Source: Nitrospira defluvii (lineage in GTDB: Bacteria > Nitrospirota > Nitrospiria > Nitrospirales > Nitrospiraceae). Taken from it: a stretch of 64,000 nucleotides of DNA. Made by a program: the position numbers and the translations under genes. Shown piece by piece: positions 44,183-53,657 of this stretch. The stretch covers positions 62,001 to 126,000 of the forward strand of contig WYAX01000023.1 in NCBI GenBank assembly GCA_011525625.1. Direction: 5' to 3'. Below the pieces are notes generated by a model. It was given only the letters and a program-made list of their open reading frames with translations, did no database searches and was not told where the DNA came from. The stretch's first letter is position 1. Every line of letters starts with the position of its first letter.

Positions 44183-47100
44183 TCAGGCCGCCAAGGCGGT
44201 GGCGCGCACGGATTCCAACATACGAATCAGGTCGTCCATCTCTCTCGGCTGAAACAACCCGTCTGGCCCATGTGGACTGAGATCGGTAAAGGGCGATTCA
44301 TAGAGTCGGGCCGGTTCCATGACGCCATGCTCGGTCAAATGATCCACGACCAGATTGATGAACTCAAGTTGGTTGGCAGTGAAGGTCTTCCCGGTAATAA
44401 ATCCCGCGAGTGCCTCTTTGGCCGCGCTACGATCCATGCCGACGAGCGATCGCACGAAGAGACCGAGACCTTGAGCGTGTCCCGCGGCCCGACGGATATC
44501 GTCCAGCGGAGCAGCGCCGCTCTCTGCAAGGACACGCTCCAATTCGGAAAGGTCTGTGACAGTGAGCGGCTGGTTCATGCGCAACTTGGCAATCACCACA
44601 TGGTCGAGGTGTTCGCGCAGGAACGCTCGAACTTTGGCCAAAAACTTAGTCTGGTCAGTACCTACCGAAAAACCGGGAAGAACAACTTCCGTCTCGCTCC
44701 CCATGAGATCTTCAAGGTCGGTGTAGACGGGCTGCCGGCGCCGCTTTTCGATAAACTGGACCAACTCGCGCAGCCGGCGACGCATCGCCTCTAGGATCGG
44801 CACCGTCACGTCCTGCCACCATTCATCGGTCTGCATACCCTGGATCAAGGCCAGCTGCTCGCGGACCATCGGAATGGCGGCCTTTTCCTCCAGCAGTCCC
44901 ACAATCTCCCGGACGCGGTCCCGCAGGCGGGCGAACTCCGGCTCGACACGCAACAAGGCCAACTGCAGCCTGAGAACTAAGAGATCGAAACGCTTCGCCT
45001 CTTCATTCTCAGAATTGAGTTCGGTAGGCAGGCCTGCCACCTGGTGGGAAAGCTCAGCCAGCGCGCGAGGTTCCAGGATCGCCCAGGCCCCGGGGTTGGC
45101 ATACTGTTCAACGAGACGGCGGTGAGGCCGGACGACGAAGTTATTGATGTTCATCGCGGCCACCTCCCCTTGCAGCACCGTAGCGAGGGATTGACGCACC
45201 GCCGTTGTCGTTGTCGGATACCCATAGAACGCCGGCGCCTCCGGCATACCCGGGATAGGCACCTTTTTCGCCTGACCGTCAATCGTGGCAATCAGTTCCA
45301 ACCGTGTCTGAAAGAGGCGTTTGCCTAAGGAGGCCGCCGCCGTACCCTCAGTCCCTGGGATGTCTTGGCTGAAGAATTCCAGATTCTGGCAGTAATCGAA
45401 AATGTAGAAGGACTCCTTGTGACGGCCTGGCGCGAAGAGATCATCACAGAGGCGCGTACCACGCCCGACCATCTGCCAAAACTTCGTCTTGGATCGGACC
45501 AGCTTGAAGAAAATGAGGTTCACGACCTCGGGAATGTCGATGCCGGTATCCAGCATATCGACCGAAATCGCGATATGCGGTGCCTTGTCCTTAGTCGAAA
45601 AGTCATCGATCAGGCTCTGCGCATATTCCGTCTTGAACGTAATGACCCGAGCGAACTCGCCTCTATAGTGCGGGTAGTTGGCATTGAACCGCTCGGCGAT
45701 AAAGTCGGCGTGGGGCTGATTTTTGGCAAAGATGATCGTCTTGCCGAGCCGATCGCCGCCGGCGACCGTGAGCCCCCGGGTCATGACATGTTCCAGCACC
45801 TTGTCGACCGTGTCCGTATTAAAGAGCCACGTGTTCACCGCTTCCGCCTCGACACGGTTCGGAACCGTGCCGTCGTCGCTCCATTCCAGGGCGTCCCACT
45901 GGTCTTTTTCGTCTTCCGAGAGCTCGTCGTACCTGATCCCCTGGCGCGGAAACCTGAGCGGCACCGAGACCGCTCGCGGCGGGACAAGAAATCCGTCGCG
46001 CACCGCCTCCTCCAATGAATACGAGTCGGTCGGCACGCCGTTTTCAAGGTCGAAGAGGCTGTAGGTGTTCCGGTCCACTTCGTCCTTGGGCGTCGCGGTG
46101 AGGCCGATCAGCAGGGAATCGAAATAATCGAAGATGGCGCGGTACTTCTGGAACACCGAGCGGTGTGCCTCATCGATGACGACCAGGTCGAAATGTCCCA
46201 CGCCGAACCGCCGCTGGCCGTCAGTCGCCTCGTCGATCAGCCCCATCATGGTGGGATACGTCGAAACGTAGACACGCCCCTCCGCGTGCTTCTCGGTCAC
46301 CAGGTTCACCGGGGAGGCATCCGGCAGGTACCGTTTGAAGGCGTTCACCGCCTGATTGACCAGCGCCACACGGTCGGCAAGGAACAGTACACGCTTGACC
46401 CAGTTGCACCGCATCAACAGGTCCGCAAGCGCAATCACCGTGCGTGTCTTCCCGGCCCCCGTCGCCATCACGAGCAGCGCCTTCCGCTCGTGGTCGCGCT
46501 CGAACGCCTCAGCAATCCGGCGGATGGCGCGCGTCTGGTAGTGGCGCTCGACGATTGTCGGGCTGATCGACGCAGCTGCCGGCGAGCGGCGCGTCTCCCG
46601 CCGCTGAATCGCCAGTTCCAGTTCCGCCTTCTTGTAGAATCCCTGCACCCGGCGTGGTGGATAGCGGGTGTCGTCCCAGAGCCAATGCTCGTAGCCGTTG
46701 GAATAGAAGATCAGCGGCCGCCGGGCGAACTGCCGCTCAAGGCAATCCGCATACAGCTTGGCCTGCTGCTGCCCCACCCGGGGATCGCGGCGAGTACGCT
46801 TCGCCTCCACCAGTCCTAGCGGTTTCCCGTCGTCGCCCCACAGCACATAGTCCACATAACCCTTGCCCTCCTCGTTCGGCATGCCGGTGACCTCCAACTC
46901 CCGATCGCGCGACTGATCGAGCGGCCAGCCGGCTTCCTTGAGGAGCAGGTCAATGAAATAGTCGCGGGTCTCGGTCTCCGAGTAATCGTGCCGATCCGCC
47001 TGTGCAGAGGCCGCCTTCTTCGCCTCCGCGATCTCGGCGCGCAAGCGTTGGAGCTCGGTGTCGAGCGCGGTGTTGTCGGCAAGCAGGTCCGCAAGGCGCT

Positions 47101-47596
47101 CGTCTTTCTCCCGCAAGCGCGTTTCCAGTGCCTGCAACTGCTCGGCCGTTTGGGCCGCCGCCGGTGCAGGTCGCGGAAGGGCAGCGGGATCGAAGGTGAC
47201 TCCTGGGTCAGGCCGACCGGCACGACCATAGGTGTGCGCGAGCCAGTAGGCCACATGAAACAGCTCGCGCACCGCAGCGAGCCCATCCGCCTCGGGCACG
47301 GGGCGGTGGCTATGGACCGCCCGGTTGCCGAGGGTGTTGATCACCCGCGCTTTGCTGAAGACGGCCTCACCGGCCGCCTGTTTGAAACTCGGATCGTGAA
47401 TCAGGGCGGAGAGGTTGTCCTGATAGGGAAGCTTCAGTGCCGCGTCATGTTTGTAGGCCCACGTGACGGTCAGCTCCAGTGCACGCCTCGCATAGAAGCA
47501 CGCCGTGCGGGAATCGGTATACACTGCCCCTTCCGCCTTCGACGCGGCCTCGAAGAGGGCGGCCCATTCGCGCTGGAGAAAGAGAAATTGGCTCAC
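44183..47596 (-). CDS. hsdR: Type I restriction endonuclease subunit R
   Basis: ATP-dependent translocase/nuclease of the type I R-M complex. 1137 aa. Order: N-terminal DUF4145-like domain (1-125, ARRALELTVTWAYKHD), a coiled coil (about 150-205), nuclease domain with YVDYVLWGDDGKPLGLVEAK (D...ExK), SF2 motor with Walker A MATGAGKTRT, VVIDEAHRS, LIGLTATPKDE, SVDMLDTGIDIPEV and QMVGRGTRL, and the helical C-terminus that contacts HsdM/S. GTG start overlaps the DUF262 stop (GTGA). The first 71 bp of the gene region are duplicated exactly at 49409-49479. Confidence 0.95.
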   Translation of the reverse strand: MSQFLFLQREWAALFEAASKAEGAVYTDSRTACFYARRALELTVTWAYKHDAALKLPYQDNLSALIHDPSFKQAAGEAVFSKARVINTLGNRAVHSHRPVPEADGLAAVRELFHVAYWLAHTYGRAGRPDPGVTFDPAALPRPAPAAAQTAEQLQALETRLREKDERLADLLADNTALDTELQRLRAEIAEAKKAASAQADRHDYSETETRDYFIDLLLKEAGWPLDQSRDRELEVTGMPNEEGKGYVDYVLWGDDGKPLGLVEAKRTRRDPRVGQQQAKLYADCLERQFARRPLIFYSNGYEHWLWDDTRYPPRRVQGFYKKAELELAIQRRETRRSPAAASISPTIVERHYQTRAIRRIAEAFERDHERKALLVMATGAGKTRTVIALADLLMRCNWVKRVLFLADRVALVNQAVNAFKRYLPDASPVNLVTEKHAEGRVYVSTYPTMMGLIDEATDGQRRFGVGHFDLVVIDEAHRSVFQKYRAIFDYFDSLLIGLTATPKDEVDRNTYSLFDLENGVPTDSYSLEEAVRDGFLVPPRAVSVPLRFPRQGIRYDELSEDEKDQWDALEWSDDGTVPNRVEAEAVNTWLFNTDTVDKVLEHVMTRGLTVAGGDRLGKTIIFAKNQPHADFIAERFNANYPHYRGEFARVITFKTEYAQSLIDDFSTKDKAPHIAISVDMLDTGIDIPEVVNLIFFKLVRSKTKFWQMVGRGTRLCDDLFAPGRHKESFYIFDYCQNLEFFSQDIPGTEGTAAASLGKRLFQTRLELIATIDGQAKKVPIPGMPEAPAFYGYPTTTTAVRQSLATVLQGEVAAMNINNFVVRPHRRLVEQYANPGAWAILEPRALAELSHQVAGLPTELNSENEEAKRFDLLVLRLQLALLRVEPEFARLRDRVREIVGLLEEKAAIPMVREQLALIQGMQTDEWWQDVTVPILEAMRRRLRELVQFIEKRRRQPVYTDLEDLMGSETEVVLPGFSVGTDQTKFLAKVRAFLREHLDHVVIAKLRMNQPLTVTDLSELERVLAESGAAPLDDIRRAAGHAQGLGLFVRSLVGMDRSAAKEALAGFITGKTFTANQLEFINLVVDHLTEHGVMEPARLYESPFTDLSPHGPDGLFQPREMDDLIRMLESVRATALAA

Positions 47597-47598
47597 AG
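47528..47598 (-). repeat. 71-bp direct repeat, copy 1 (hsdR 5' end)
   Basis: Identical base for base to 49409-49479. This copy covers the hsdR start codon and first 23 codons plus two bases upstream. The two copies bracket the DUF262 gene. Confidence 0.97.
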
Positions 47599-49320
47599 AC
47601 CGGCCTTTTCCCGGATGAACGCGTTCATCCGTTCCGTCAGAGCCTCCCGTCGAATCTGCAGGAAGTCACGGTAACGATCCGTTGCCCAGAGCGCATGATC
47701 CGTGGGAACGCACTGGCTCGCCAGGGCTTCCTCGCCTTGTTTCGCGACGATCGAAGCCAAATATTCGACAGCTTCCTTATTGCTGATGCGGCGATTGGTT
47801 TGGCCTGTAATGAACGCCATGTTGGCAATCTCATTGATCTCACCGGTTTCGTACCCCTTAGCCTTCAGCAACGATTTGGGGATGACGTGGTGCCACTGAA
47901 TGAAGTGCAGCTTCCCCTGGTGGGTCAGCGACAAGCCTAGACCGCTGTACCAGTCTTTGGCCCCAGCTGCTTTGAGGGCCAGATATGCCAGCGAAAAGAG
48001 GGGGCTGTTGATACCACGTGCCGCCAGGTCTCCAGGTTCGATATGCAATCGTCCAAACTGGCGTTTGACCGGTTCCATGAGCGCAGCGAGATCAGTTCCC
48101 CGAAATACGATAGCCAGATCCTCATTGAGCAAGGTTTCCGTCGATCCACGAGAATAGCGTCCTCGTGCATTTGCCACCAGCAGCCACTGCAAGAGAACCC
48201 GTTGTTCGGCAGCCATGAGTCGGTTGTCTTTCACACGGCTGACGGCTGCCAGCGTATGAATGAACATCGGCGAAGACAATAGCGACTCATCCTCAATACC
48301 CGCGTTGGTACGGAGGAAATTGATGGCGAAGCGAAGCCCTTCCTTGGCCTCTTCCCAGCCAGCCTTGAGCCTCTCGATCGGCGTGTTCGCCACCGCCCGG
48401 AAGAGACACTGTCGCGTGGCAAAAACCACGATGGCACGGACCAGTTGGCCGAGGTCGATTGTGAACCAGCTCTGCTCGCATTCTTCCTGGAACTGCTCAA
48501 GTTGCTTCAGGAGATTTGGCCAGCGTGAGGTCATTTGCGCAAGTGCCAGGTCAGACGACCGTAGCTTGGCGCCCAGCGAGTTCACGCGAACGAAGATCTC
48601 AGTCACCTCCTCATAGCTCATCGAACGTTCCAAGACATGCACCACATAGGTGTAGTTCTTGATAGCCCGGACCTTCTTGAGGCGATCTGAATACTTCTGG
48701 AAACGCGGGTCCTTAAAACTCTCGATGCCTGCTTTCTCAAGCAATTCAGCATCATTGGTGTTGCTGAAGATCTCGTTGACGGACACCCACTGGGGTTGAG
48801 TCAGGAGGTTCCGGCTCGCTACGACGAATGTGCGCTTGCTGAGTTTCTCTTGCAGCCCTTCATCGCCGTCCTCGGCGTCGTCGGCATCATCGGCGACTTC
48901 ATCTTCGGCTAGCACCGGCGAATCTTCATCAGATTCGACCTCCGAGCTGTCGGTGGAGCTCCCCTCTGGATGCTCTAAGTTGAAAAGAATCTCGATGGGG
49001 CGTTTGCGTCCGCGTACGGCAACCCTTTTGCCGTTCAGAACCGCGGTGAGCGATGTCAGTCGTTGTTGACCGTCAAGAAGCAGCTTCCTTCCGACAAAGG
49101 CCGTGGAGTCTTGGGCGATGGCGAAATCGCGGGTGGGGACTGGTTCGTCCGTTTCCCACATCAGGATGGAGCCGCTTGGATAACCACGATATAAAGAGTC
49201 GAGGAGATCGCGGACGCGCGTGGCTTTCCAGACGTAATGTCGCTGGATTTCCGGCAGCCGCATTTCTCCGCGCAGATACATGTCGACAAGCGTGCTGATA
49301 GGGATGTTCTGCTGCTGCAT
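47593..49320 (-). CDS. DUF262 / DUF1524 (GmrSD-like) nuclease-family protein
   Basis: 575 aa. The N-terminal DUF262 ParB/Srx-like domain has LPEIQRHYVWKATRVRDLLDSL, YPSGSILMWET and LLLDGQQRLTSL (the DGQQR NTP-site motif). An acidic linker (about residues 120-150) follows. The helical middle has VTEIFVRVNSLGAKL, and the C-terminus has an HNH-like QWHHVIPKSLLKAKG and TGQTNRRISNKE. Family knowledge: GmrSD and related DUF262 proteins cut modified phage DNA. It is inserted between fic and hsdR, bracketed by 71-bp repeats, and overlaps hsdR by 4 bp. Confidence 0.88.
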   Translation of the reverse strand: MQQQNIPISTLVDMYLRGEMRLPEIQRHYVWKATRVRDLLDSLYRGYPSGSILMWETDEPVPTRDFAIAQDSTAFVGRKLLLDGQQRLTSLTAVLNGKRVAVRGRKRPIEILFNLEHPEGSSTDSSEVESDEDSPVLAEDEVADDADDAEDGDEGLQEKLSKRTFVVASRNLLTQPQWVSVNEIFSNTNDAELLEKAGIESFKDPRFQKYSDRLKKVRAIKNYTYVVHVLERSMSYEEVTEIFVRVNSLGAKLRSSDLALAQMTSRWPNLLKQLEQFQEECEQSWFTIDLGQLVRAIVVFATRQCLFRAVANTPIERLKAGWEEAKEGLRFAINFLRTNAGIEDESLLSSPMFIHTLAAVSRVKDNRLMAAEQRVLLQWLLVANARGRYSRGSTETLLNEDLAIVFRGTDLAALMEPVKRQFGRLHIEPGDLAARGINSPLFSLAYLALKAAGAKDWYSGLGLSLTHQGKLHFIQWHHVIPKSLLKAKGYETGEINEIANMAFITGQTNRRISNKEAVEYLASIVAKQGEEALASQCVPTDHALWATDRYRDFLQIRREALTERMNAFIREKAGL

Positions 49321-49408
49321 ACAATCGCCCCCTAGTGAGACTTCACAGCGATAGCTGAAACTCTTGAAGCTGAAGAGTGCTATGGTGGCGGTATCTCTCT
49401 GTAGCGCT

Positions 49409-49479
49409 CCCTTCCGCCTTCGACGCGGCCTCGAAGAGGGCGGCCCATTCGCGCTGGAGAAAGAGAAATTGGCTCACAG
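49409..49479 (-). repeat. 71-bp direct repeat, copy 2 (truncated hsdR start)
   Basis: Exact copy of 47528-47598. The vestigial hsdR GTG here overlaps the fic stop codon in the same GTGA arrangement seen between DUF262 and the intact hsdR, which suggests that fic and hsdR were once directly adjacent. Confidence 0.97.
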
Positions 49480-50664
49480 CCCCGACTCGCCTCCCTGCGC
49501 CTTGTCTGACTCCAGTTCCGCGTTAAGCAGGTGCACATAGCGACGATAACTGAACACCCGATCGCGTTGGCGGCGCGTCATCTCTTGTACAATGCCAAGA
49601 TTCTGCAAGTGCGCGAGCGATTTGTTCACCGTCGCGGGTGTCAGCCCTGCCGCCTGGACGAGTGTCGCCGATGTCGCCAGCGGTTGCTTCTGCATCGCCT
49701 GATGCACAGCGAGCGCGGAGGGCGCCGCACGGCCGAGCCCCGCGATGCGGTTGCGATCGTTGTCCACCAGGGTCAAGAGGGCGTGTGCGGTCATCATGGC
49801 CTGTGTGGCGGTGACGGCAATACCTTCCGCAAAGAAGTCCAACCAGCGTTCCCAGTCTCCGTGCAGGCGCACGCCGTTGAGTAGTTCGTAATACAGTGCG
49901 CGGTGGGTTTTGAAAAACAGGCTAGGATACAAGAGCGGCTCGCGGAGGATGCCGTCTGCGACGAGCTGCAGCACGATCAGCAGCCGTCCGAGGCGACCGT
50001 TGCCGTCAAGGAATGGATGGATCGTCTCGAACTGCACGTGTGCCAGCGCCGCCTTGATCAGCGGCGGTGTCGGCGAAGGCTTGTCGTTGAGAAACTGCTC
50101 GAGCGCGGTAAGGGATACCGATACGGCGTCCGCCGGGGGCGGGACGAACACCGCGTTCCCTGGCCGCGTGCCGCCGACCCAGACCTGGGAGCGGCGCACC
50201 TCGCCGGGCGTCTTGCCGCGACCGTGCGGGTGATCGAGCAGTGTCGCGTGCACTCCGCACAGCAAGCGGGTGGAGATCGGCAACCCGCCGCGCAGCAGGG
50301 TGAGTCCGCGATCCAGCGCCGCGACGTAACGGCTCACCTCCCGCGCATCGTCGATCGGTACGCCTGGTTCTTCGTGGATTTCGAACAGTAGGAGATCGGC
50401 TAGCGACGATTGCGTGCCTTCGATTTGGCTCGACAGCACCGCTTCCTTACGGACGAAGCTGTAGAGCAGCAAGTCTGCATTGGGCAAGAGCGCGGTGACC
50501 GCATCGAGGCGGCCGAGTGCCACCAGCGCATCGTCGAAGCGCCGGCGCAGCGCGGGGCTCCATTCCACCGGCGGCTGAGGAGGCAGCGGCGCCGGCACAA
50601 AGGCCTGGAATGACTCCTCCGGAGAGCGCACCTTCACATAGCGGCCAGGCAATGGACGATGCAT
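49474..50664 (-). CDS. Fic family protein (AMPylase-type), class II with own inhibitory motif
   Basis: 396 aa. N-terminal RYVKVRSPEESFQAFVPAPLPPQPP is the typical start of this Fic subgroup. The inhibitory helix is LSSQIEGTQ ([S/T]xxxE[G/N]) at about residue 80. The catalytic loop is HPFLDGNGRLGR, matching HPFx(D/E)GNGRxxR, with flap EVRRSQVWVGG. The C-terminal winged helix (AAGLTPATVNKSLAHLQNLGIV) could bind DNA. It would transfer AMP to a target hydroxyl, normally self-inhibited. It sits inside the R-M operon between hsdS and the DUF262 gene, with a 31-bp palindrome upstream. Confidence 0.92.
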   Translation of the reverse strand: MHRPLPGRYVKVRSPEESFQAFVPAPLPPQPPVEWSPALRRRFDDALVALGRLDAVTALLPNADLLLYSFVRKEAVLSSQIEGTQSSLADLLLFEIHEEPGVPIDDAREVSRYVAALDRGLTLLRGGLPISTRLLCGVHATLLDHPHGRGKTPGEVRRSQVWVGGTRPGNAVFVPPPADAVSVSLTALEQFLNDKPSPTPPLIKAALAHVQFETIHPFLDGNGRLGRLLIVLQLVADGILREPLLYPSLFFKTHRALYYELLNGVRLHGDWERWLDFFAEGIAVTATQAMMTAHALLTLVDNDRNRIAGLGRAAPSALAVHQAMQKQPLATSATLVQAAGLTPATVNKSLAHLQNLGIVQEMTRRQRDRVFSYRRYVHLLNAELESDKAQGGESGL

Positions 50665-50675
50665 GGTAGTCGCGA

Positions 50676-50706
50676 TCCTAAATTAGTGATCGTCGCTATT
50701 TTAGGA
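50676..50706. repeat. 31-bp imperfect palindrome upstream of fic
   Basis: Arms of 14 bases (minus strand TCCTAAAATAGCGA / TCACTAATTTAGGA) pair at 12 positions around a 3-base centre. It is only 12 bp from the fic start and overlaps the end of the fic fragment. It could be an operator bound by the Fic winged helix. Confidence 0.6.
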
Positions 50707-50917
50707 CCGTCACTTTCCCTAAAACAAGGCGAATCATGCGCTGCGTGCCCTCGATACGGGTGCTGTGGTGTGCTTCCAGCAACAGCGCCTGCCGGCTCAT
50801 GCGTCCGATCCAATCTTCTGACAGCGTGGCCGCCTCCAGAAACCCTCGGGCACGTTCGATAGTCGTGAGCGCGCCGGTGATCGGATTCGTGATGGTGAAG
50901 CGCGGGGCGAAGGACAT
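50696..50917 (-). pseudogene. N-terminal fragment of a second Fic family gene
   Basis: 73 codons starting 2 bp after the hsdS stop: [20 protein letters not shown], then [18 protein letters not shown], the Fic inhibitory-helix motif ([S/T]xxxEG). Homology stops exactly after EGTQ and 14 unrelated residues follow, with no catalytic HPFx motif. Probably a truncated fic; a stand-alone FicA/VbhA-like antitoxin role is a remote alternative because the inhibitory motif is intact. Confidence 0.7.
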
Positions 50918-50919
50918 GG

Positions 50920-52107
50920 CTACAGTTCTCCCCGAAAGGCGCGGTGCTGGAGGGAGGTGAAGAGAGCATCTAGGTCCGCTACCGATATCAGCTGTGAAGT
51001 CTTTATTTTCTCCACAGCTGCCATTCGGCTAATAAACTCCCGCTGCTGTTCGACCGCGGGAATAGGAACCTGAAATCTCTGTATTTGTTCAAAGTTCAAG
51101 CCTGGTTTCGTCTGGCCATACTGGGCCTTAGCAATCTGTCTCTGTCCGCCTGATTCGAGACTCAAAAAGAAAGAAAGAAATTTGGGATTAATTCGATCCG
51201 CATCAACCCGGAGAATGGCGACATGCTGGCTGACAAAAGAGCCTTCCAACTCAGCGGTTACTGGTGCTACTCGCCCAATTCGTGAGCCTGTGATGGTCAG
51301 TAGGACATCTCCGACTTGAACTCGTGTTCGACGGGCCTCGGCATTTTCAGGAGCAGACACATATGCTGCCTCTTTATTCCCGATGTGATTCATCTGCACA
51401 TCAAGGGAACGAATAAATCTGTCACCTGTCGAAGCATAATACTTTGCCCAACCTCGCCCACCGCTAGTCAGAAACACTAAATAGTCACCGAGCTGCTTGG
51501 TGCCCACACTGTTGGGATTTATCGCTGGGTCGCCGAACATGTCGAGAAATATCGATTGGGTGAGGCGGTCGAGCTTGGCGAGGGCGGCGCGGCGCTTGGC
51601 CCGCAGCTCGTCCGCTTTGTCCAGGATCGCCGCAATCCGCCGCTGTTCGGGAAGAGGCGGCAGAGGTATCAGTGATTCACGGACAGTTCGATCGGAGACA
51701 GCCGGATAGCTTGCGCCTGTTGTTTTCCGCACCATGTCGCTCACAAACCGGGGAGATTTGACCCATTGATAGAGGTAGTGGCTATCCAGCTGACCTGCCC
51801 TCGGGCGGAGTACACAGAAGCCTGTCGATGCCGTAGCGCCGTCTAACTCAGACGGCACCCGCGCAACCGCGTTCAGGTTTGGCCTAACCGTTGAAACCAG
51901 AATATCGCCCTCACGAACAACTTGCCTCGCCCTGCTTGGTGCTTCAATACACACGATTTCACGTGCACTCGCAATGATCTTGTCGTGCTGATCGACTGCA
52001 CTCAGATCGATGTAGCTGAACAGACCATCAGGATCGTCGCATTCGGGTGCCCACGACGAGACTGGCTCAACAAGTTCTCCAATTTCGCTCAGTGGCGCTA
52101 CGCTCAT
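50920..52107 (-). CDS. hsdS: Type I restriction-modification specificity subunit S
   Basis: 395 aa with two target-recognition domains. TRD1 at 1-150 ([20 protein letters not shown]) is followed by the conserved coiled-coil spacer [41 protein letters not shown]2 at about 200-345 ([21 protein letters not shown]) is followed by a second helix ([23 protein letters not shown]). It starts with ATGA overlap on hsdM. The TRD2-coding stretch near 51000-51450 is visibly richer in A/T than its neighbours, as expected for frequently exchanged specificity domains. Confidence 0.95.
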   Translation of the reverse strand: MSVAPLSEIGELVEPVSSWAPECDDPDGLFSYIDLSAVDQHDKIIASAREIVCIEAPSRARQVVREGDILVSTVRPNLNAVARVPSELDGATASTGFCVLRPRAGQLDSHYLYQWVKSPRFVSDMVRKTTGASYPAVSDRTVRESLIPLPPLPEQRRIAAILDKADELRAKRRAALAKLDRLTQSIFLDMFGDPAINPNSVGTKQLGDYLVFLTSGGRGWAKYYASTGDRFIRSLDVQMNHIGNKEAAYVSAPENAEARRTRVQVGDVLLTITGSRIGRVAPVTAELEGSFVSQHVAILRVDADRINPKFLSFFLSLESGGQRQIAKAQYGQTKPGLNFEQIQRFQVPIPAVEQQREFISRMAAVEKIKTSQLISVADLDALFTSLQHRAFRGEL

Positions 52108-53657
52108 CCCAGCATCCCCTCCAGCTCCTTCATCCCTCGCTGGATCTCTTCCTCCAGCTTCCGGAGCTCGGCAAGAATCTCTTTCGGCGGGCGGTGCTCG
52201 ATTGCCTTGTGCACCACTTCCTTGTAGCGGTTGAGTGAGAGGTCGTAACCCTGTGCCGCGATGTCGGTCTTCGGTACGCAGAAACTCTGTGCTGTGCGTG
52301 GCCGTTCTCGCTCGGTGCCGTCTCGCTGCGCCCAACGCGCTAGGATGTCAGGCAGATTGTTCTTTTCCTGCTCATCTTCAGTCAGCGCCGTCTTCGGGAC
52401 CGGGCCGAGCTTGTCCTCTGACAGGAGCGGCTGGCGCTTATCGTCGAGGCTCCAACCGTCGGCCTCGACATCGTAGAACCAGACGAAGTCCGTGCCGCCG
52501 GAGTTGGTCTTGGTGAAAACGAGGATCGCGGTCGAGACGCCCGCGTAGGGCTTGAACACTCCGCCTGGCAGCTTGATTACGGCGTCGAGCTTCTGGTCTT
52601 CCACCAGGATGCGGCGCAATTCCTTGTGGGCCTTGCTGGAGCCGAATAACACGCCGTCGGGCACAATGACCGCCGCCCGCCCGCCCGGCTTGAGCAGCCG
52701 CAGAAAGAGCGCCAGGAAGAGCAACTCGGTCTTCTTGGTCTTGACGATCTGGAGGAGGTCTTTGGCGGTATTTTCGTAGTCGAGGCTGCCGGCGAAGGGT
52801 GGATTTGCCAGCACGAGCGTGTATTTCTCCTCCTCGCCTGCATGATCCTGCGCGAGCGAGTCGCGGTAGCGGATGTCCGGGCTCTCCACCCCGTGCAACA
52901 GCATGTTCATGCTGCCGATACGCAGCATCGTATTGTCGAAGTCGAACCCGTGGAACATCTTGTGGTGGAAGTGCTTTCGCTGATCCGCGTCGTGCAGGAG
53001 TCTCGGAAACCGTTCGCGCAGGTGCTCCCCTGCCGCCACCAAAAAGCCGGCCGTTCCGCAGGCCGGATCGCAGATCACGTCGGAGGGTTGCGGCGCGGTC
53101 ACCTCGACCATCAACCGGATGATGTGGCGCGGCGTGCGGAACTGGCCGTTCTGCCCGGCGCTGGCGATCTTCGCCAGCATGTATTCGTAGACATCGCCTT
53201 TCGTGTCGCGCGCCTCCATCGGCACATGGTCGAGCAGGTCCACTACCTTCGCCAGCAGCGCGGGCGTGGGAATGGTGAAGCGCGCGTCTTTCATATGCTG
53301 CGCGTAGGTGGAGTCGTCGTTGCCGAGCTGCCGCGCGAGATCGGTGCGCAGGTAGGGAAAGAGGTGCTCGCCGACCAGGACATACATATCGGCAGGAGCA
53401 ACATGCTTGAAGCGCGACCAGCGGTAATCTTCGTAGGAACGGCCCTTCGCATCCTCCCCTTCAGGAAAGACTCGTCGCGCCATGGGTTGCTTCAGCCGGT
53501 TGGCTTTGTTCTCTTCCAGCGTATGCAGATCGTCGAGGCGGCGAATGAACATGAGGTAGGTGATTTGTTCGATCACCTCCAGCGGATTCGCAATACCACC
53601 GGACCAGAAGGCATCCCAAATGCGGTCGATTTGGCTACGGATTTCGCCGGTCAGCAT
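52104..53657 (-). CDS. hsdM: Type I restriction-modification DNA methyltransferase subunit M
   Basis: 517 aa N6-adenine methyltransferase. N-terminal HsdM domain (IDRIWDAFWSGGIANPLEVIEQITYLMF). Catalytic domain: GQFRTPRHIIRLMV, SAM motif ICDPACGTAGFLVAAGEHL, and catalytic NPPFAGSLDYENT (NPPF), later LKPGGRAAVIVPDGVLFG. AGAGGA lies seven bases before the ATG. First gene of the R-M operon; the promoter presumably lies in the 274-bp gap upstream, but no clear hexamers were found. Confidence 0.97.
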   Translation of the reverse strand: MLTGEIRSQIDRIWDAFWSGGIANPLEVIEQITYLMFIRRLDDLHTLEENKANRLKQPMARRVFPEGEDAKGRSYEDYRWSRFKHVAPADMYVLVGEHLFPYLRTDLARQLGNDDSTYAQHMKDARFTIPTPALLAKVVDLLDHVPMEARDTKGDVYEYMLAKIASAGQNGQFRTPRHIIRLMVEVTAPQPSDVICDPACGTAGFLVAAGEHLRERFPRLLHDADQRKHFHHKMFHGFDFDNTMLRIGSMNMLLHGVESPDIRYRDSLAQDHAGEEEKYTLVLANPPFAGSLDYENTAKDLLQIVKTKKTELLFLALFLRLLKPGGRAAVIVPDGVLFGSSKAHKELRRILVEDQKLDAVIKLPGGVFKPYAGVSTAILVFTKTNSGGTDFVWFYDVEADGWSLDDKRQPLLSEDKLGPVPKTALTEDEQEKNNLPDILARWAQRDGTERERPRTAQSFCVPKTDIAAQGYDLSLNRYKEVVHKAIEHRPPKEILAELRKLEEEIQRGMKELEGMLG

